Source of the DNA: Dehalobacter sp. DCA
Lineage (GTDB): Bacteria > Bacillota > Desulfitobacteriia > Desulfitobacteriales > Syntrophobotulaceae
Length of the DNA stretch: 64,000 nt
Reading direction: 5' to 3'
NCBI RefSeq assembly: GCF_000305775.1
Contig: NC_018866.1
Location: 1,054,001-1,118,000 of the forward strand
The notes under the pieces are model-generated. The model searched no databases and was not told the origin of the DNA. It saw only the letters and a list, made by a program, of their open reading frames with translations. This document shows positions 27,795 through 37,583 of the stretch, piece after piece (position 1 is the stretch's first letter; every line of letters starts with the position of its first letter). A program made the position numbers and the translations under genes.

Positions 27795-29006
27795 TTAACC
27801 ACGGATTCTGTCCAGGGTCCTTTTGGTTTCAAGTAGGAATCCGTCCGTGCTGACAACCGTCTTTTCAGGAAGATCGGAAATCAGGGCCAGGTCTTTGGTC
27901 ATAATTCCTGCTTCGATTGTCTGCAGGGAAGCGGCTTCCAACTGATCTGCAAACTCGATCAGATCTTTCAGTCCGTCGATTTCGCCGCGTTTTCTTAATG
28001 CTCCGGTCCAGGCAAACAGGGTAGCCATCGCATTCGTTGAGGTTTCTTCGCCTTTAAGATGCTTGTAATAGTGACGGGTTACTGTCCCGTGTGCTGCCTC
28101 ATATTCATAGCAGCCATCGGGAGATACCAGAACCGATGTCATCATGGCCAGACTGCCGAAAGCTGTCGCGATCATATCGGACATCACGTCCCCGTCATAG
28201 TTTTTACATGCCCAGATATATCCGCCCTCGGAACGGATAACACGGGCCACTGCATCGTCAATCAGCGTGTAGAAGTACTCAATATCCGCATCGGCAAATT
28301 TCTGCTTGTACTCCGCATCAAAGATTTCCTGGAAAATATCCTTGAAGGTATGATCGTACAGTTTGGAAATCGTGTCTTTGGTCGCAAACCATAGATCCTG
28401 CTTGACATCGAGCGCATAGTTAAAGCAGGAACGCGCAAAACTCTCAATGGATTTGTCGACATTATGCATTCCCATAATGACGCCTTTGCCAGCAAAGTCA
28501 AAAATCGTCTGACGGTTCACTTCACCGGTTTCACTGGTGAAAACGAGTTCCGCCTTTCCAGCGCCCGGGACTTTGTATTCGACATTGCGATAAACATCAC
28601 CATAAGCATGACGGGCAATCGTGATCGGTTTCTTCCAGGCAGAGACCATTGGTGTGATGCCTTTCACAACAATCGGCGCTCGTAAAACCGTTCCATCCAG
28701 AATCGCTCGGATGGTGCCATTCGGACTCTTCCACATTTCTTTCAGATTGTACTCTTCAACCCTTTGGGCATTCGGCGTAATGGTAGCGCACTTTACGGCA
28801 ACGCCATATTTCTTGTTGGCCATAGCGGCATCGATCGTAACCTGGTCATTCGTCTGATCCCGGTATTCCAGGCCAAGATCGTAATACTCAGTTTTTAAAT
28901 CGATATAGGGTAGAAGCAAGATCTCTTTAATGGATTTCCAGATGATTCTGGTCATCTCATCGCCATCCATCTCTACCAGTGGGACGTTCATTTGGATTTT
29001 CTGCAT
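27795..29006 (-). CDS. icd: NADP-dependent isocitrate dehydrogenase (eukaryote-like type)
   Basis: Oxidative decarboxylation of isocitrate to 2-oxoglutarate, a substrate of MenD next door. The 403-residue protein starts [20 protein letters not shown] and has [20 protein letters not shown] and [14 protein letters not shown], which mark the dimeric NADP type II family shared with eukaryotes rather than the E. coli type. C-terminal NADP-binding [11 protein letters not shown] is intact. AAGGAGGAC lies upstream. The gene looks monocistronic. Confidence 0.93.
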   Translation of the reverse strand: MQKIQMNVPLVEMDGDEMTRIIWKSIKEILLLPYIDLKTEYYDLGLEYRDQTNDQVTIDAAMANKKYGVAVKCATITPNAQRVEEYNLKEMWKSPNGTIRAILDGTVLRAPIVVKGITPMVSAWKKPITIARHAYGDVYRNVEYKVPGAGKAELVFTSETGEVNRQTIFDFAGKGVIMGMHNVDKSIESFARSCFNYALDVKQDLWFATKDTISKLYDHTFKDIFQEIFDAEYKQKFADADIEYFYTLIDDAVARVIRSEGGYIWACKNYDGDVMSDMIATAFGSLAMMTSVLVSPDGCYEYEAAHGTVTRHYYKHLKGEETSTNAMATLFAWTGALRKRGEIDGLKDLIEFADQLEAASLQTIEAGIMTKDLALISDLPEKTVVSTDGFLLETKRTLDRIRG

Positions 29007-29213
29007 TTTGTCCTCCTTAATATATCTGAAAAATGTCTAAAATCGAAAGCTTTTGTCAATGACATAATTTCGACTGCTATTATACTATAAAATATCGAAT
29101 TGATATACAAGCAAACACAAAGAATAATACAGAATTCATTTCTGCCATCTTCTATTATCAGCGTCTATGTTTAAATCTTTCCACCTGAATATTTGAGCTT
29201 TTCAGTTAACCAT

Positions 29214-30485
29214 TTAAGGTTTTCCGGCAGGCTGCTCTTGTCTTTCCGGCTCAATCCGGGTTTTATTTCCAAGCAGAAAAAACCCCTGAATAAACAGCAG
29301 CACACCGGTCACGATCAGCATCCACTCTATTTTAATTACATCAGCTAAAGGACCGAACACCAACATCCCAAGCGGCATCATGGAACTTGATATCATAGTC
29401 AGAACACCGAATACCCTGCCTAGAAAATCCCCTTCCACTTTTTCTTGCAGCAGAACCATTGCCGGGACATTGAAGATGGGCATGACGACCCCGATCAGGA
29501 ACATAAAAAGAAGGTAAATCCAAAAAACCGGAACGACCCCAAGCGCGAGAGTACATACCCCAATCATTAACGCTGCCAGGGTCATCGTGTTTACCCGGTT
29601 TTTGAGGCCTCCCCAGGATGCCATCCCGAGTCCGCCGATAACCATGCCAAGCGAAAACGCAACTTCAATTGCAGTCAGCCGCCAGACATCATTACCAAAA
29701 CTGCGTGTAACCTGAAGCGGGGTTAAAAACGCAGAAGGCGCTGCCAGGAAAAAGAAAACAGCTGTAAATAGAAAGAAAATTTTCAAAAACGGATGGTTAA
29801 GAACATACCGGATCCCTTCTCTCAGATCACCGAAGTAACTGACGGTTTGCTTCTGCAAGGCTTTGGCATGGGCAGCTACCCTCAGGAATACAAACAATAC
29901 CGTCACAGCAATGGCAGCTGTGACCACATCAATAAAAAAGATTGTTTCAATTGCAGCTATGGCTAACAATGCTCCGCTGATCATCGGTGATACCAGCATG
30001 ACCAGCGACTGAATACTGCCGTTGATGCCGTTGACCTTGGTCAGCTTATCCTGCGGAACGAGCTGAGGTAAAAATGCACCTACAGCTGGCGTCTGAACAG
30101 CCGTTCCAAACGCACGCAGGGCAGCCATCACAAACAGAAGCCAGACGGTTTTGTAGCCCAGCAAAAAAAGAATGGCCAGAATAAGGGTAACTGCCGCAAT
30201 GAGCGTGTCCGACAGCATGATCAGGTTTTTACGGTTATAACGGTCAGCCCAGACTCCGGCAAACGGAGAAAGCAAAAATGTCGGCAAAAATCCGCAGATG
30301 ATATAAACCGTCATCATCACGCCGGATTGCGTGCTTAAGGTGATGTACCACATCATCGCGTACTGAACCAGCGATGTCCCAAAAAGCGAGAGCGTCTGGC
30401 TTGCTATAAACAGAACAGTGTCGTTCTTCCAGTTCGATCCGTTTGGCAATCTCGTTATGCTTGGCGTATTTTTCAGGTCAGGCAT
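29214..30485 (-). CDS. MFS transporter, drug or siderophore exporter type
   Basis: About 423 residues with twelve hydrophobic segments. The ATG at 30485 has GGGAG upstream; an alternative at 30503 does not. Family features include FLLSPFAGVWADRYNRKNLI (the loop 2-3 motif) and PTFLLSPFAG, and the overall pattern is closest to the EntS/multidrug exporter clade (MFS_3). The substrate cannot be predicted. No regulator or biosynthetic gene is adjacent. Confidence 0.85.
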   Translation of the reverse strand: MPDLKNTPSITRLPNGSNWKNDTVLFIASQTLSLFGTSLVQYAMMWYITLSTQSGVMMTVYIICGFLPTFLLSPFAGVWADRYNRKNLIMLSDTLIAAVTLILAILFLLGYKTVWLLFVMAALRAFGTAVQTPAVGAFLPQLVPQDKLTKVNGINGSIQSLVMLVSPMISGALLAIAAIETIFFIDVVTAAIAVTVLFVFLRVAAHAKALQKQTVSYFGDLREGIRYVLNHPFLKIFFLFTAVFFFLAAPSAFLTPLQVTRSFGNDVWRLTAIEVAFSLGMVIGGLGMASWGGLKNRVNTMTLAALMIGVCTLALGVVPVFWIYLLFMFLIGVVMPIFNVPAMVLLQEKVEGDFLGRVFGVLTMISSSMMPLGMLVFGPLADVIKIEWMLIVTGVLLFIQGFFLLGNKTRIEPERQEQPAGKP

Positions 30486-30668
30486 AGCAGTAATTTCTCC
30501 CATCTATAGATACTTTTTCCTGAACATTTCTCAAAATAACTCTAATTTTTTGACATCAAGGATAACACGATACGATTATCCTTGATACACATCTTCCTCT
30601 GGTGATTGGCATTTATGGTATAATTATATTGTATTTCAACATTTACTTTAAACCAAAGGAGTATTTTT

Positions 30669-30734
30669 ATGATGAAGTTCTATTGCACTCACGAGCCCCT
30701 TGTCCTCTGTCGGGAGGGCAAACAGGTTTACTAA
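30669..30734 (+). CDS. Possible 21-residue leader peptide upstream of rsgA
   Basis: The frame begins at an ATG at 30669 (a second ATG follows directly), preceded by AAAGGAG with good spacing, and encodes a peptide starting MMKFYCTHEPLVLC, ending KQVY. It is too short to classify. Its stop codon falls in the loop of the hairpin described next, the geometry expected of a leader peptide, but nothing shows that it is translated. Confidence 0.35.
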   Translation: MMKFYCTHEPLVLCREGKQVY

Positions 30735-30747
30735 ACTTGTACCCTCC
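30713..30747 (+). promoter_or_regulatory. Hairpin in the rsgA leader
   Basis: GGAGGG (30713-30718) pairs with CCCTCC (30742-30747), and ACAGGTTT (30722-30729) pairs with AAACTTGT (30733-30740) with one G-U pair. Neither strand has a T tract after the stem, so it is not a standard terminator. The loop holds the stop codon of the small frame. It may influence translation or RNA stability of rsgA. Confidence 0.4.
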
Positions 30748-30794
30748 AAAAAATTCTCTAACATGACTTGAGATGAATAATTTTGGAGGATAAA

Positions 30795-31871
30795 ATGAAT
30801 AACAACTTTTTAGCTGCCTACGGGCTGAATGATCGTTTTGCACAAGAAGCAACTTTATATCCGGGTTTATATTTAGCAAGGGTCATTGAACAGCACCGGG
30901 ATTTCTATCAAGTGATCGCTGAAAATGGCGAGCTGCAGGCTGAGGTCTCCGGCAAGTTTATTTTTAACGCCAGAAATAACGCAGATTTTCCGGCCGTCGG
31001 GGATTGGATCATGATTGACCGCTTAAACGAGCGTTCCGGCAACGCGATCATTCACCAGGTGCTTCGCCGCCAAAGTGTCTTTGAGCGGAAAGCTGCAGGA
31101 ACAACCCATGCTGTCCAGATTGTCGCGGCCAATATTGATGTCGTATTTATCTGCATGTCCCTAAACTATGATTTTAACGTGCGCAGGCTGGAACGCTACC
31201 TTACCATTGCTTTCAACAGCATGGCAACTCCAGTCATTGTTCTGACCAAGGCTGACCTCTGCACGGATTTAGACAGAAAGCTTCAAAAAATTTCGGATGT
31301 CTGTGCCGGCACAGACGTCATTGTCTGTTCAAGTATGACAGAAAACGGTTACCGGGATATTTTAACCTATATTGCCAATGGTAAAACAGTTGCCCTTATC
31401 GGTTCTTCCGGTGTCGGAAAATCGACCCTGATTAACCGCCTGCTGGGCCAGGAAGTGTTAGCTACCCGGGAGATCCGTGATGACGACAGAGGCCGGCATA
31501 CAACGACCAGCCGCCAGCTGCTGCAGCTTCCTAACGGAGGCCTTGTCATTGACACGCCAGGGATGCGGGAGCTGCAGATTGAATCCGGTGATCTGGCCCA
31601 AACGTTCGATGATATTGCGGAATTTGCCCAAAAGTGCAGATTCAAAGATTGTTCCCACACCACGGAACCGCGATGCGCGGTACGCAAAGCGATTGAAAAT
31701 GGTGAACTGCTGCAAGACCGGGTAAACAGCTATCAGAAACTGCAAAAAGAGCTTGCTTACGAAGGTTTAAATTCGCGGCAGCTTGAGCAGGAAAAAATCA
31801 AAAGCATGTTCGGCAGCAAAGGCGAAATGAAGCAGGCCATGCGCCAGTTCAAAAATAAGAAACAAAGATAG
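30795..31871 (+). CDS. rsgA: Ribosome small-subunit-dependent GTPase A
   Basis: RsgA (YjeQ) is a circularly permuted GTPase that checks late 30S assembly. About 358 residues from the ATG at 30795, with TTTGGAGGAT upstream. It has an N-terminal OB domain, then the permuted motifs NIDVVFICMSLNYDF and VLTKADLC (G4), LIGSSGVGKSTLINRLLG (G1) and TPGMRELQ (G3). The C-terminal zinc motif is CRFKDCSHTTEPRCAV. The length is normal, and the gene has its own terminator. Confidence 0.96.
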   Translation: MNNNFLAAYGLNDRFAQEATLYPGLYLARVIEQHRDFYQVIAENGELQAEVSGKFIFNARNNADFPAVGDWIMIDRLNERSGNAIIHQVLRRQSVFERKAAGTTHAVQIVAANIDVVFICMSLNYDFNVRRLERYLTIAFNSMATPVIVLTKADLCTDLDRKLQKISDVCAGTDVIVCSSMTENGYRDILTYIANGKTVALIGSSGVGKSTLINRLLGQEVLATREIRDDDRGRHTTTSRQLLQLPNGGLVIDTPGMRELQIESGDLAQTFDDIAEFAQKCRFKDCSHTTEPRCAVRKAIENGELLQDRVNSYQKLQKELAYEGLNSRQLEQEKIKSMFGSKGEMKQAMRQFKNKKQR

Positions 31872-31949
31872 CACGAACCCAAGTAAATCGATTTCTAAAT
31901 TCCGTTAACAAAGATCCAGAACTTTACTCGGGTAAGCGAAATACAAGTT

Positions 31950-31988
31950 GACTTTAGCTGATTGGTTTTTTCCCATTCAGCTAAAGTC
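31950..31988 (+). terminator. Terminator after rsgA
   Basis: GACTTTAGCTGA (31950-31961) pairs perfectly with TCAGCTAAAGTC (31977-31988), followed on the plus strand by TTTTTCTTTC. It lies about 80 bases past the rsgA stop codon. Confidence 0.9.
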
Positions 31989-32019
31989 TTTTTCTTTCTA
32001 TAGCGATTTTTCTACGTTT

Positions 32020-34858
32020 TTATAGCGCTTTAAATTCGTAGGTAACTTGATCATCCAGAACGGTAACGATCAGCTTATTGGCCTGTTTGCCTGCTGCGGA
32101 AGTGTTGAAGCCCGCACAGGAAATGTAACGTACTCCCCTGTCCAACTGAACTTGATCCGTGGAGCCCGGATAAAAGACATAGATATTTTTGCCGGTCTCC
32201 TTGTGGTAATCCGCTAAAGTATCCTTAAGTAAAGCAGCTTCTTTGGCATTAACAAACGAACCAGGAGCACAGTCCATGGATACAAAGATTTGATCGCCTT
32301 TGCTGCTGTCTAATTCTTTGAACAGCGAGGTCCATTGCGCCGGGTTAGTTCTCCGAAGCCCTCCTTTGCTGCAATCAAGCTGAATGAAAGTACTGTTCTT
32401 GTAATGAAAAATTTTATACCCGCTGCCAGTTTTCATAGCAGGCTTGGTCACTCCTCCGGCTAATTTGGCAGCGCTTGCTCCGGTGTAAATGGCAAGATCC
32501 ATATTTTTATTGATAAACGTATTCAGTTGCATCAAGCTTTGTTGTTTGGATTTGCTGCTGGGCTGCACGCTGCTGCCGAACACCGCAAACCTGAAATTGC
32601 TTGATCCCGCAGAGAACGTTGCCGCCCGGTTGGCCTTATCAGCGAGTACAGTATTTTGGGGTATCTTGGCAGTATCGATGGCAGGATGATTGCTCACGCT
32701 TGCCGTAAGCTCATCCCAATAAATCATTCCGCCGCTATTGGAAGGATCCGTGTTCCGGACATAGAGTCTTGTCAAATAGCACGGGGAATTGATACTTCCG
32801 AGAGAAGCGCTGACCTGTCTCCATCCATTCCAGCTCATATCCGCTGAAAATTGGACCTGATGCTTTTTACCGTTGGCATCTATAACTTCTCCCATGAGTT
32901 TGTTGGTATTCTCCAGAGAATTATAAACCCAAACGGCAAGTCCTGACGTATTGGCGTTAAGCGGGATCCCTTTATTTCCAAAAAGGATGGATGCCTCACC
33001 AGGGTCCTCCGTATTAAGAAAATCATACATCAGTTCTCCGGATGTTTGACCTGCATAAACCTGCCCGCTGCTGATCCGGTAAGAACCCCTGACATTTTCC
33101 GAGCTTGCAGAAAATGTCCCAAGGCTGTCTTCAAAAGCATATTTATTTTCCGTACTTTCTGAAGATACGGCAACCGCACAGTAGGCATGAACATTGCCGA
33201 CGGAAGCCTTGATATAGCCTGTACCTGCGTTCTGAGACTGGAAGACACCATTAAGACATTCTTCGATGCCGATGCTGCCGTATACCTTCCACTGAATATC
33301 TTCCGGCTGAATCCGAGCTGTAAATCCCTCCAGACTGCAGCCTGTAACCTGTATCGTCTGGCTTTGCCCTGACGGCGCCTTGATTTCATTGGTACTCAGA
33401 ATAAGCCTTGCGGGGGCGCTTAAAGAGCAAACATCCAACTCAGCCGTCAAATCCCCTACCTTTGCGGTGACTTTTCCATCCCCCACGGAAGTCGGACGAA
33501 GCGTACTTCCTGAAAACGTGCCTTTGATACCGCTGACTCCCCACTTCACATCCTCAGGGTCAATGTCCACCGGGTTCGCGTATTGGTCTACTCCTTTAAG
33601 TGTAAAACTTCTCGAAGTATTGACAAAAACATTTGGACTTTCGGTTTCAATGATTAATCTTGAAAGCGTTCCGGCAGGAGCCAAAGAAAAAATCCCGATG
33701 GCGTTCACAACTGGCCTTAATGTTCCCTCTGAAGGGACATTGGCAACCTGGAGCTGCTTTGTCCCAGGGGTTCGGGCCACCATGGTCGTTGACCCGCCTC
33801 CGTCAAGTATCATGGCATTGTAAGCGCCCAGCTGCAGCATCAGTGCTGCTGACTCTTTTTGGGTAAGACCGATACTGTTGTCCTGTCTTCCGTCCACAGT
33901 AACCAGAATCAGTTGTTTGCCGTCCTGCGTACTTCCTGCGAGCGTGCGGGGATTATTCTGATTAAAGCTGCTAACATTATATGAGAATTTATCGGGTATC
34001 TGACCGTCTTTAACCAGAACAGAAGCTCCGGTGACTGACATTTGAAGGCCGGACCAGTCCGGAGTTGAGTTTAGGCTTAGAGAAGCTTGTCCGCCAATTT
34101 GCAAACTTTGCACCAGTTTTGCTGCTTGTTCTCCCCTGGAGATGATTACAAAGCCATTAGTAGGAATCGCTGCAGCTGACTGAGCCTGACGCACCTCCAC
34201 AACCCGGCCGTCAGATACAAGAACTTCAACCAGGTCAGGATAGGCAGCCGAAGCCCCTAGTGTGGAAGCCCCCCATTTCTTATCAAGAACGGTAATATCG
34301 GTATAATTCCGACGGCTGGGCTGGTTGTACTGAGAAACAACAAACGGCGCAGAATCAGGGCCAATCAATTGAATCTCATTTTTCCAATAGTCAATACTCA
34401 ATTCGCCGTAATTGCTTAAGCTTAAAGAAGCCATTTCATTTTTATTTTGATTATACCAGCCGGCTGTCGACAACAAGCTACCATCTTGAACGATTGGCCC
34501 GTCGGCATAGCCGGTTCCCGCATTTATTGCGTTGAAAAAGCTGGCATTCACCGCTGCCACAGCGTTATCTTGTTGAGCTAGAGCGGGAACAGTGACGAGT
34601 TTCTTCTGTTATCTGATCGTTTGTCAATGTATCAATTTTTATATTTGGATTCGTCGTATCAATTCGTAAAACATTAATATTTAACCAGCCGTTCAAAGTG
34701 AATCTCGATATATTCTCCAAAGTTGCCCCAGCAGTAATCGTTTGCAGGGTGCTTGATTGGTAAAGCGCAGCCGGCAAGGCTGCTGCTTCACTTGAAAGCG
34801 TTGCGACGAATAATATCATGGCGATAACAACGGATAATGCTTTTTTAAATTGAATCAT
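32020..34858 (-). pseudogene. Secreted phosphodiester glycosidase-like protein, frameshifted
   Basis: Two frames together make one secreted protein of about 945 residues. The N-terminal part (34858 down to about 34595) has a signal peptide ending near SSEAAALPAAL. The second part (from about 34605 down to 32020) continues with AVAAVNASFFNAINAGTGYADG, the NAGPA/DUF2233 phosphodiester glycosidase domain, with MILDGGGSTTMV as its hallmark. The break lies near 34590-34605 and needs one inserted or two deleted bases to explain. Downstream are Ig-like or jelly-roll domains and a C-terminal metallophosphoesterase-like domain whose opening reads FRFAVFGSS, without the usual metal-binding Asp. It may act on cell-surface glycans. 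Confidence 0.75.
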
Positions 34859-35016
34859 GATAATTTGTTTGTCTCCTCTTTCTGTCTGATATTTCTGTCT
34901 ATACACAGCAAAAATTTGGAATTTCTTCCAACTTATTTTAAGTATACACCTTTGCCTGCTGTTTTATCTACCTTTTTGACATAATTTTTCTTTCAGTTTT
35001 TCTTTCAGAGCACGAC

Positions 35017-35895
35017 CTATAAAAATAATGAAACTGCAATACAGAACAGTTCATGCCCCTGGTGCTGAGACTGCAGCCGCGCTATCATTCCCATCATCTG
35101 ATCGAGGGATCCGCTATCGGGCCTGTTCGATATTTTTGATAAAGCGTTCAGGTCCGATTCCATTTTTTGATACGTTTCCCTCGAAAAAAGTGAAACCGGT
35201 TTGAGTCCTGCCTTTTCCAGAAGCAGGGTCAGATTCACAGCATTATAATGAAACAGATGATCCCTTTCCATAAAAAGCGGGGAATAAGGTCCGTAAACCG
35301 CGTTGGTGAATGAATCCCTGTTCGGAATGCTGAAAAATATTTTCCCATCCGGTTTTAACAAGCCGGATATTCCTTTGAGGAATCCCACCGGATCAGCCAT
35401 ATGCTCCATAACATGCCAAAATACGATTGCCTCAAATTTTTTATTTTGTTCCAATACGCCGGTCTGCCATACATGATTGATCATTTGAATTCCGAATCGT
35501 TCATCAGCAAATATACATGCCTTTTCAGACGGTTCTACACCCGTGGCCTTCCATCCCGCATTTTTGGCCATGAAAATAAATTCACCTGTACCGGAACCGA
35601 TTTCCAGAAGGTCACCTTTATGGGGGCAAAACACTTCCAGCAGCAAAATATTAAAACTTGCATGCTGCAGAAAAGTATCCTGGATGTACTGCTGGCGCAT
35701 CATGATCCAGCTGTCGTCATACGTTGCGTCAATCAGACTGTCCGGGCTGCTGCCCTGCATGCTCAAAGCAACGTGCTCATTCATAATTAAGTCGCATTTC
35801 AGGCAATGAATCAGTCTGAATCCGCTGTATTCAAAAAAAACTTCCAATCTACATCCTTCACATATAGGGCATTTTTCTATTTTGATACCTTCCAT
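35017..35895 (-). CDS. SAM-dependent methyltransferase with N-terminal zinc ribbon
   Basis: About 293 residues from the ATG at 35895 (a TTG at 35919 and a GTG next to it are alternatives). The first 40 residues form a zinc ribbon, CPICEGCRLEVFFEYSG then CLKCDLI. Next comes a class I methyltransferase fold with LLEIGSGTGEFIFMAKNAGWKATGVEPS and a following FHVMEH-like segment (VFWHVMEHMADPVGF). Such proteins often modify sugars or surface glycans. It is the last gene of a three-gene unit with glycosyltransferases, suggesting that it methylates their product. Confidence 0.82.
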   Translation of the reverse strand: MEGIKIEKCPICEGCRLEVFFEYSGFRLIHCLKCDLIMNEHVALSMQGSSPDSLIDATYDDSWIMMRQQYIQDTFLQHASFNILLLEVFCPHKGDLLEIGSGTGEFIFMAKNAGWKATGVEPSEKACIFADERFGIQMINHVWQTGVLEQNKKFEAIVFWHVMEHMADPVGFLKGISGLLKPDGKIFFSIPNRDSFTNAVYGPYSPLFMERDHLFHYNAVNLTLLLEKAGLKPVSLFSRETYQKMESDLNALSKISNRPDSGSLDQMMGMIARLQSQHQGHELFCIAVSLFL

Positions 35896-35934
35896 CACGA
35901 TATTCGGTTCTCCCAACAAGTGTATTTGATATGA

Positions 35935-37515
35935 CTAACGCAATGGACTCTCTTCCCATTCGACCAGTCGGGGGTTCGGGTCAAGGATAGACTCATACTG
36001 TTCTTTCCAGCCATAACGCGATTCAGGATCAAGCTGCAAATACCGCAGGTACTTCGCCAAACGGTCTTTCGGGTCCGCCCAGCCCAGATGTTTGATCCTC
36101 ATATCGCCTAAAGCATAGGAAAGCATTGTAATATTTTTGGGAAACCTCCCGCAGTGCAGGGGGGTTTCATTCCACTCAGCTTGAAAATCCGGCCTATACC
36201 TGATCAAGAAAGGCCGATAAATGGAATGGGCTTGCCAGTACTTATCTTCTCTGTAATGATTGTCATCCCAGAAATCATATAAACGGAAAAAATAAAGGTC
36301 CACATCAGGATTACAGATTAAATCCTGGACTTTCTCCTTAAATTTACGTTCGAACATTTCGTCTGCATCCAGGTTTAGGATCCATTCCGGATTTGTCCGG
36401 ACCGTTTCTTCCCACTGCTGTTTTCTAAGTTCCACTTCATTTTGAAATTTTGATACCGGGTTCTGAATGATCTGATACGGAATCCCCCGAAGGATCTTCC
36501 GGCAAAGATCGACACTGTTGTCCGTGCTGCCGTCATCAATAATGACAGCTTCATCTATAGAGTGCCTGTGTTCTTGCAACACTTTTTCCAGATAGCGATT
36601 TGCTTCATTTTTCATAATCATCGACAGCGTTAATTTCGGTCTATGAACACTTAAATATTTTTCATTTGTTCTCTCTTTTACTTCTAGTCTACCTTTATCG
36701 GTGTCGCACTTTTTCTTAAAATCACTTACCCCCGCCAGCGCTAATTCCCGGTAAATGTGATAAGCCGGATAATGCGTATCCACAAACAAGTCCAACCCCA
36801 GTGCCTTGGCCCGGATGCAAAAATGGCGGTCTTCTCCCCATAAAGTTAAATTCTCTATTTCCCTGAAACAGATTCCTTGAAGCAGGGCTTTTCTGCCGAT
36901 CAGCGTGCATGCTCCGAGACCTCCGACCTCGTAAACGCCGGGGACTTTCAATTGATTGAGAAAAGCCTGCTGCCTTTTCATTTGTTCCTCCGGGGTCAGG
37001 CTCTCCCCTCTGAGCCTGCGAACCAGATCATAGCTGTCATACAGCCACACATTGGGCAGCTCCGGAGTTTCCGGATACCACGTCGTCCAGAAGATTTCGG
37101 AGATAATATCTTTGCCGGTTCCAATCAGGTGGGTAATAGTTTGAGGATAAAGAAGCAAATCCGAATCAACTAAAAACAAATAATCGTAAGAACCTTCAAT
37201 CGCTTTTTGAATCATAAAATCTTTAAACTTAGCAACCTTCCATATCAGGTGCTCTTTCCAGTGATGGGTTGCGTCATCACATACGTAGGTTTCAGGATTC
37301 TTTTCTTTGTCCACGGATTGATACAGTCTGACCGGTTTGTTTTGGGCGAAAAGCAGCAGCTGCCGGCTGGACTCTTCCTCATGATTATCATCAACAAAAA
37401 TATACTCGATGCATACATCTTCCTGTTCCAGTCTGGTTAGCGAATCAAGAAATTCTCTTAAGATATTGGATTTTTGGCAGACAGGGCTTCCCAGCAGAAT
37501 CTTTTTCTTCTCCAT
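35935..37515 (-). CDS. Two-domain family-2 glycosyltransferase
   Basis: A 526-residue protein with two GT-A type domains. The first (about 1-250) starts KKILLGSPVCQKSNILREFL and has LFLVDSDLLLYP as its DxD-like site. The second (about 290-480) has LSMIMKNEANRYLEKVL, VIIDDGSTDNSVDLC and WILNLDADEMF. Two GT domains in one chain suggest that it adds two sugars or polymerises. Substrates are unknown. It lies 68 bases after the TPR-type glycosyltransferase and 39 bases before the methyltransferase start. Confidence 0.82.
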   Translation of the reverse strand: MEKKKILLGSPVCQKSNILREFLDSLTRLEQEDVCIEYIFVDDNHEEESSRQLLLFAQNKPVRLYQSVDKEKNPETYVCDDATHHWKEHLIWKVAKFKDFMIQKAIEGSYDYLFLVDSDLLLYPQTITHLIGTGKDIISEIFWTTWYPETPELPNVWLYDSYDLVRRLRGESLTPEEQMKRQQAFLNQLKVPGVYEVGGLGACTLIGRKALLQGICFREIENLTLWGEDRHFCIRAKALGLDLFVDTHYPAYHIYRELALAGVSDFKKKCDTDKGRLEVKERTNEKYLSVHRPKLTLSMIMKNEANRYLEKVLQEHRHSIDEAVIIDDGSTDNSVDLCRKILRGIPYQIIQNPVSKFQNEVELRKQQWEETVRTNPEWILNLDADEMFERKFKEKVQDLICNPDVDLYFFRLYDFWDDNHYREDKYWQAHSIYRPFLIRYRPDFQAEWNETPLHCGRFPKNITMLSYALGDMRIKHLGWADPKDRLAKYLRYLQLDPESRYGWKEQYESILDPNPRLVEWEESPLR

Positions 37516-37583
37516 TATTTTGACTCCTGATTATAGATTGCCGATGCCTAAAGTGCATTTGTTTATTTTGTATATCATCATCT

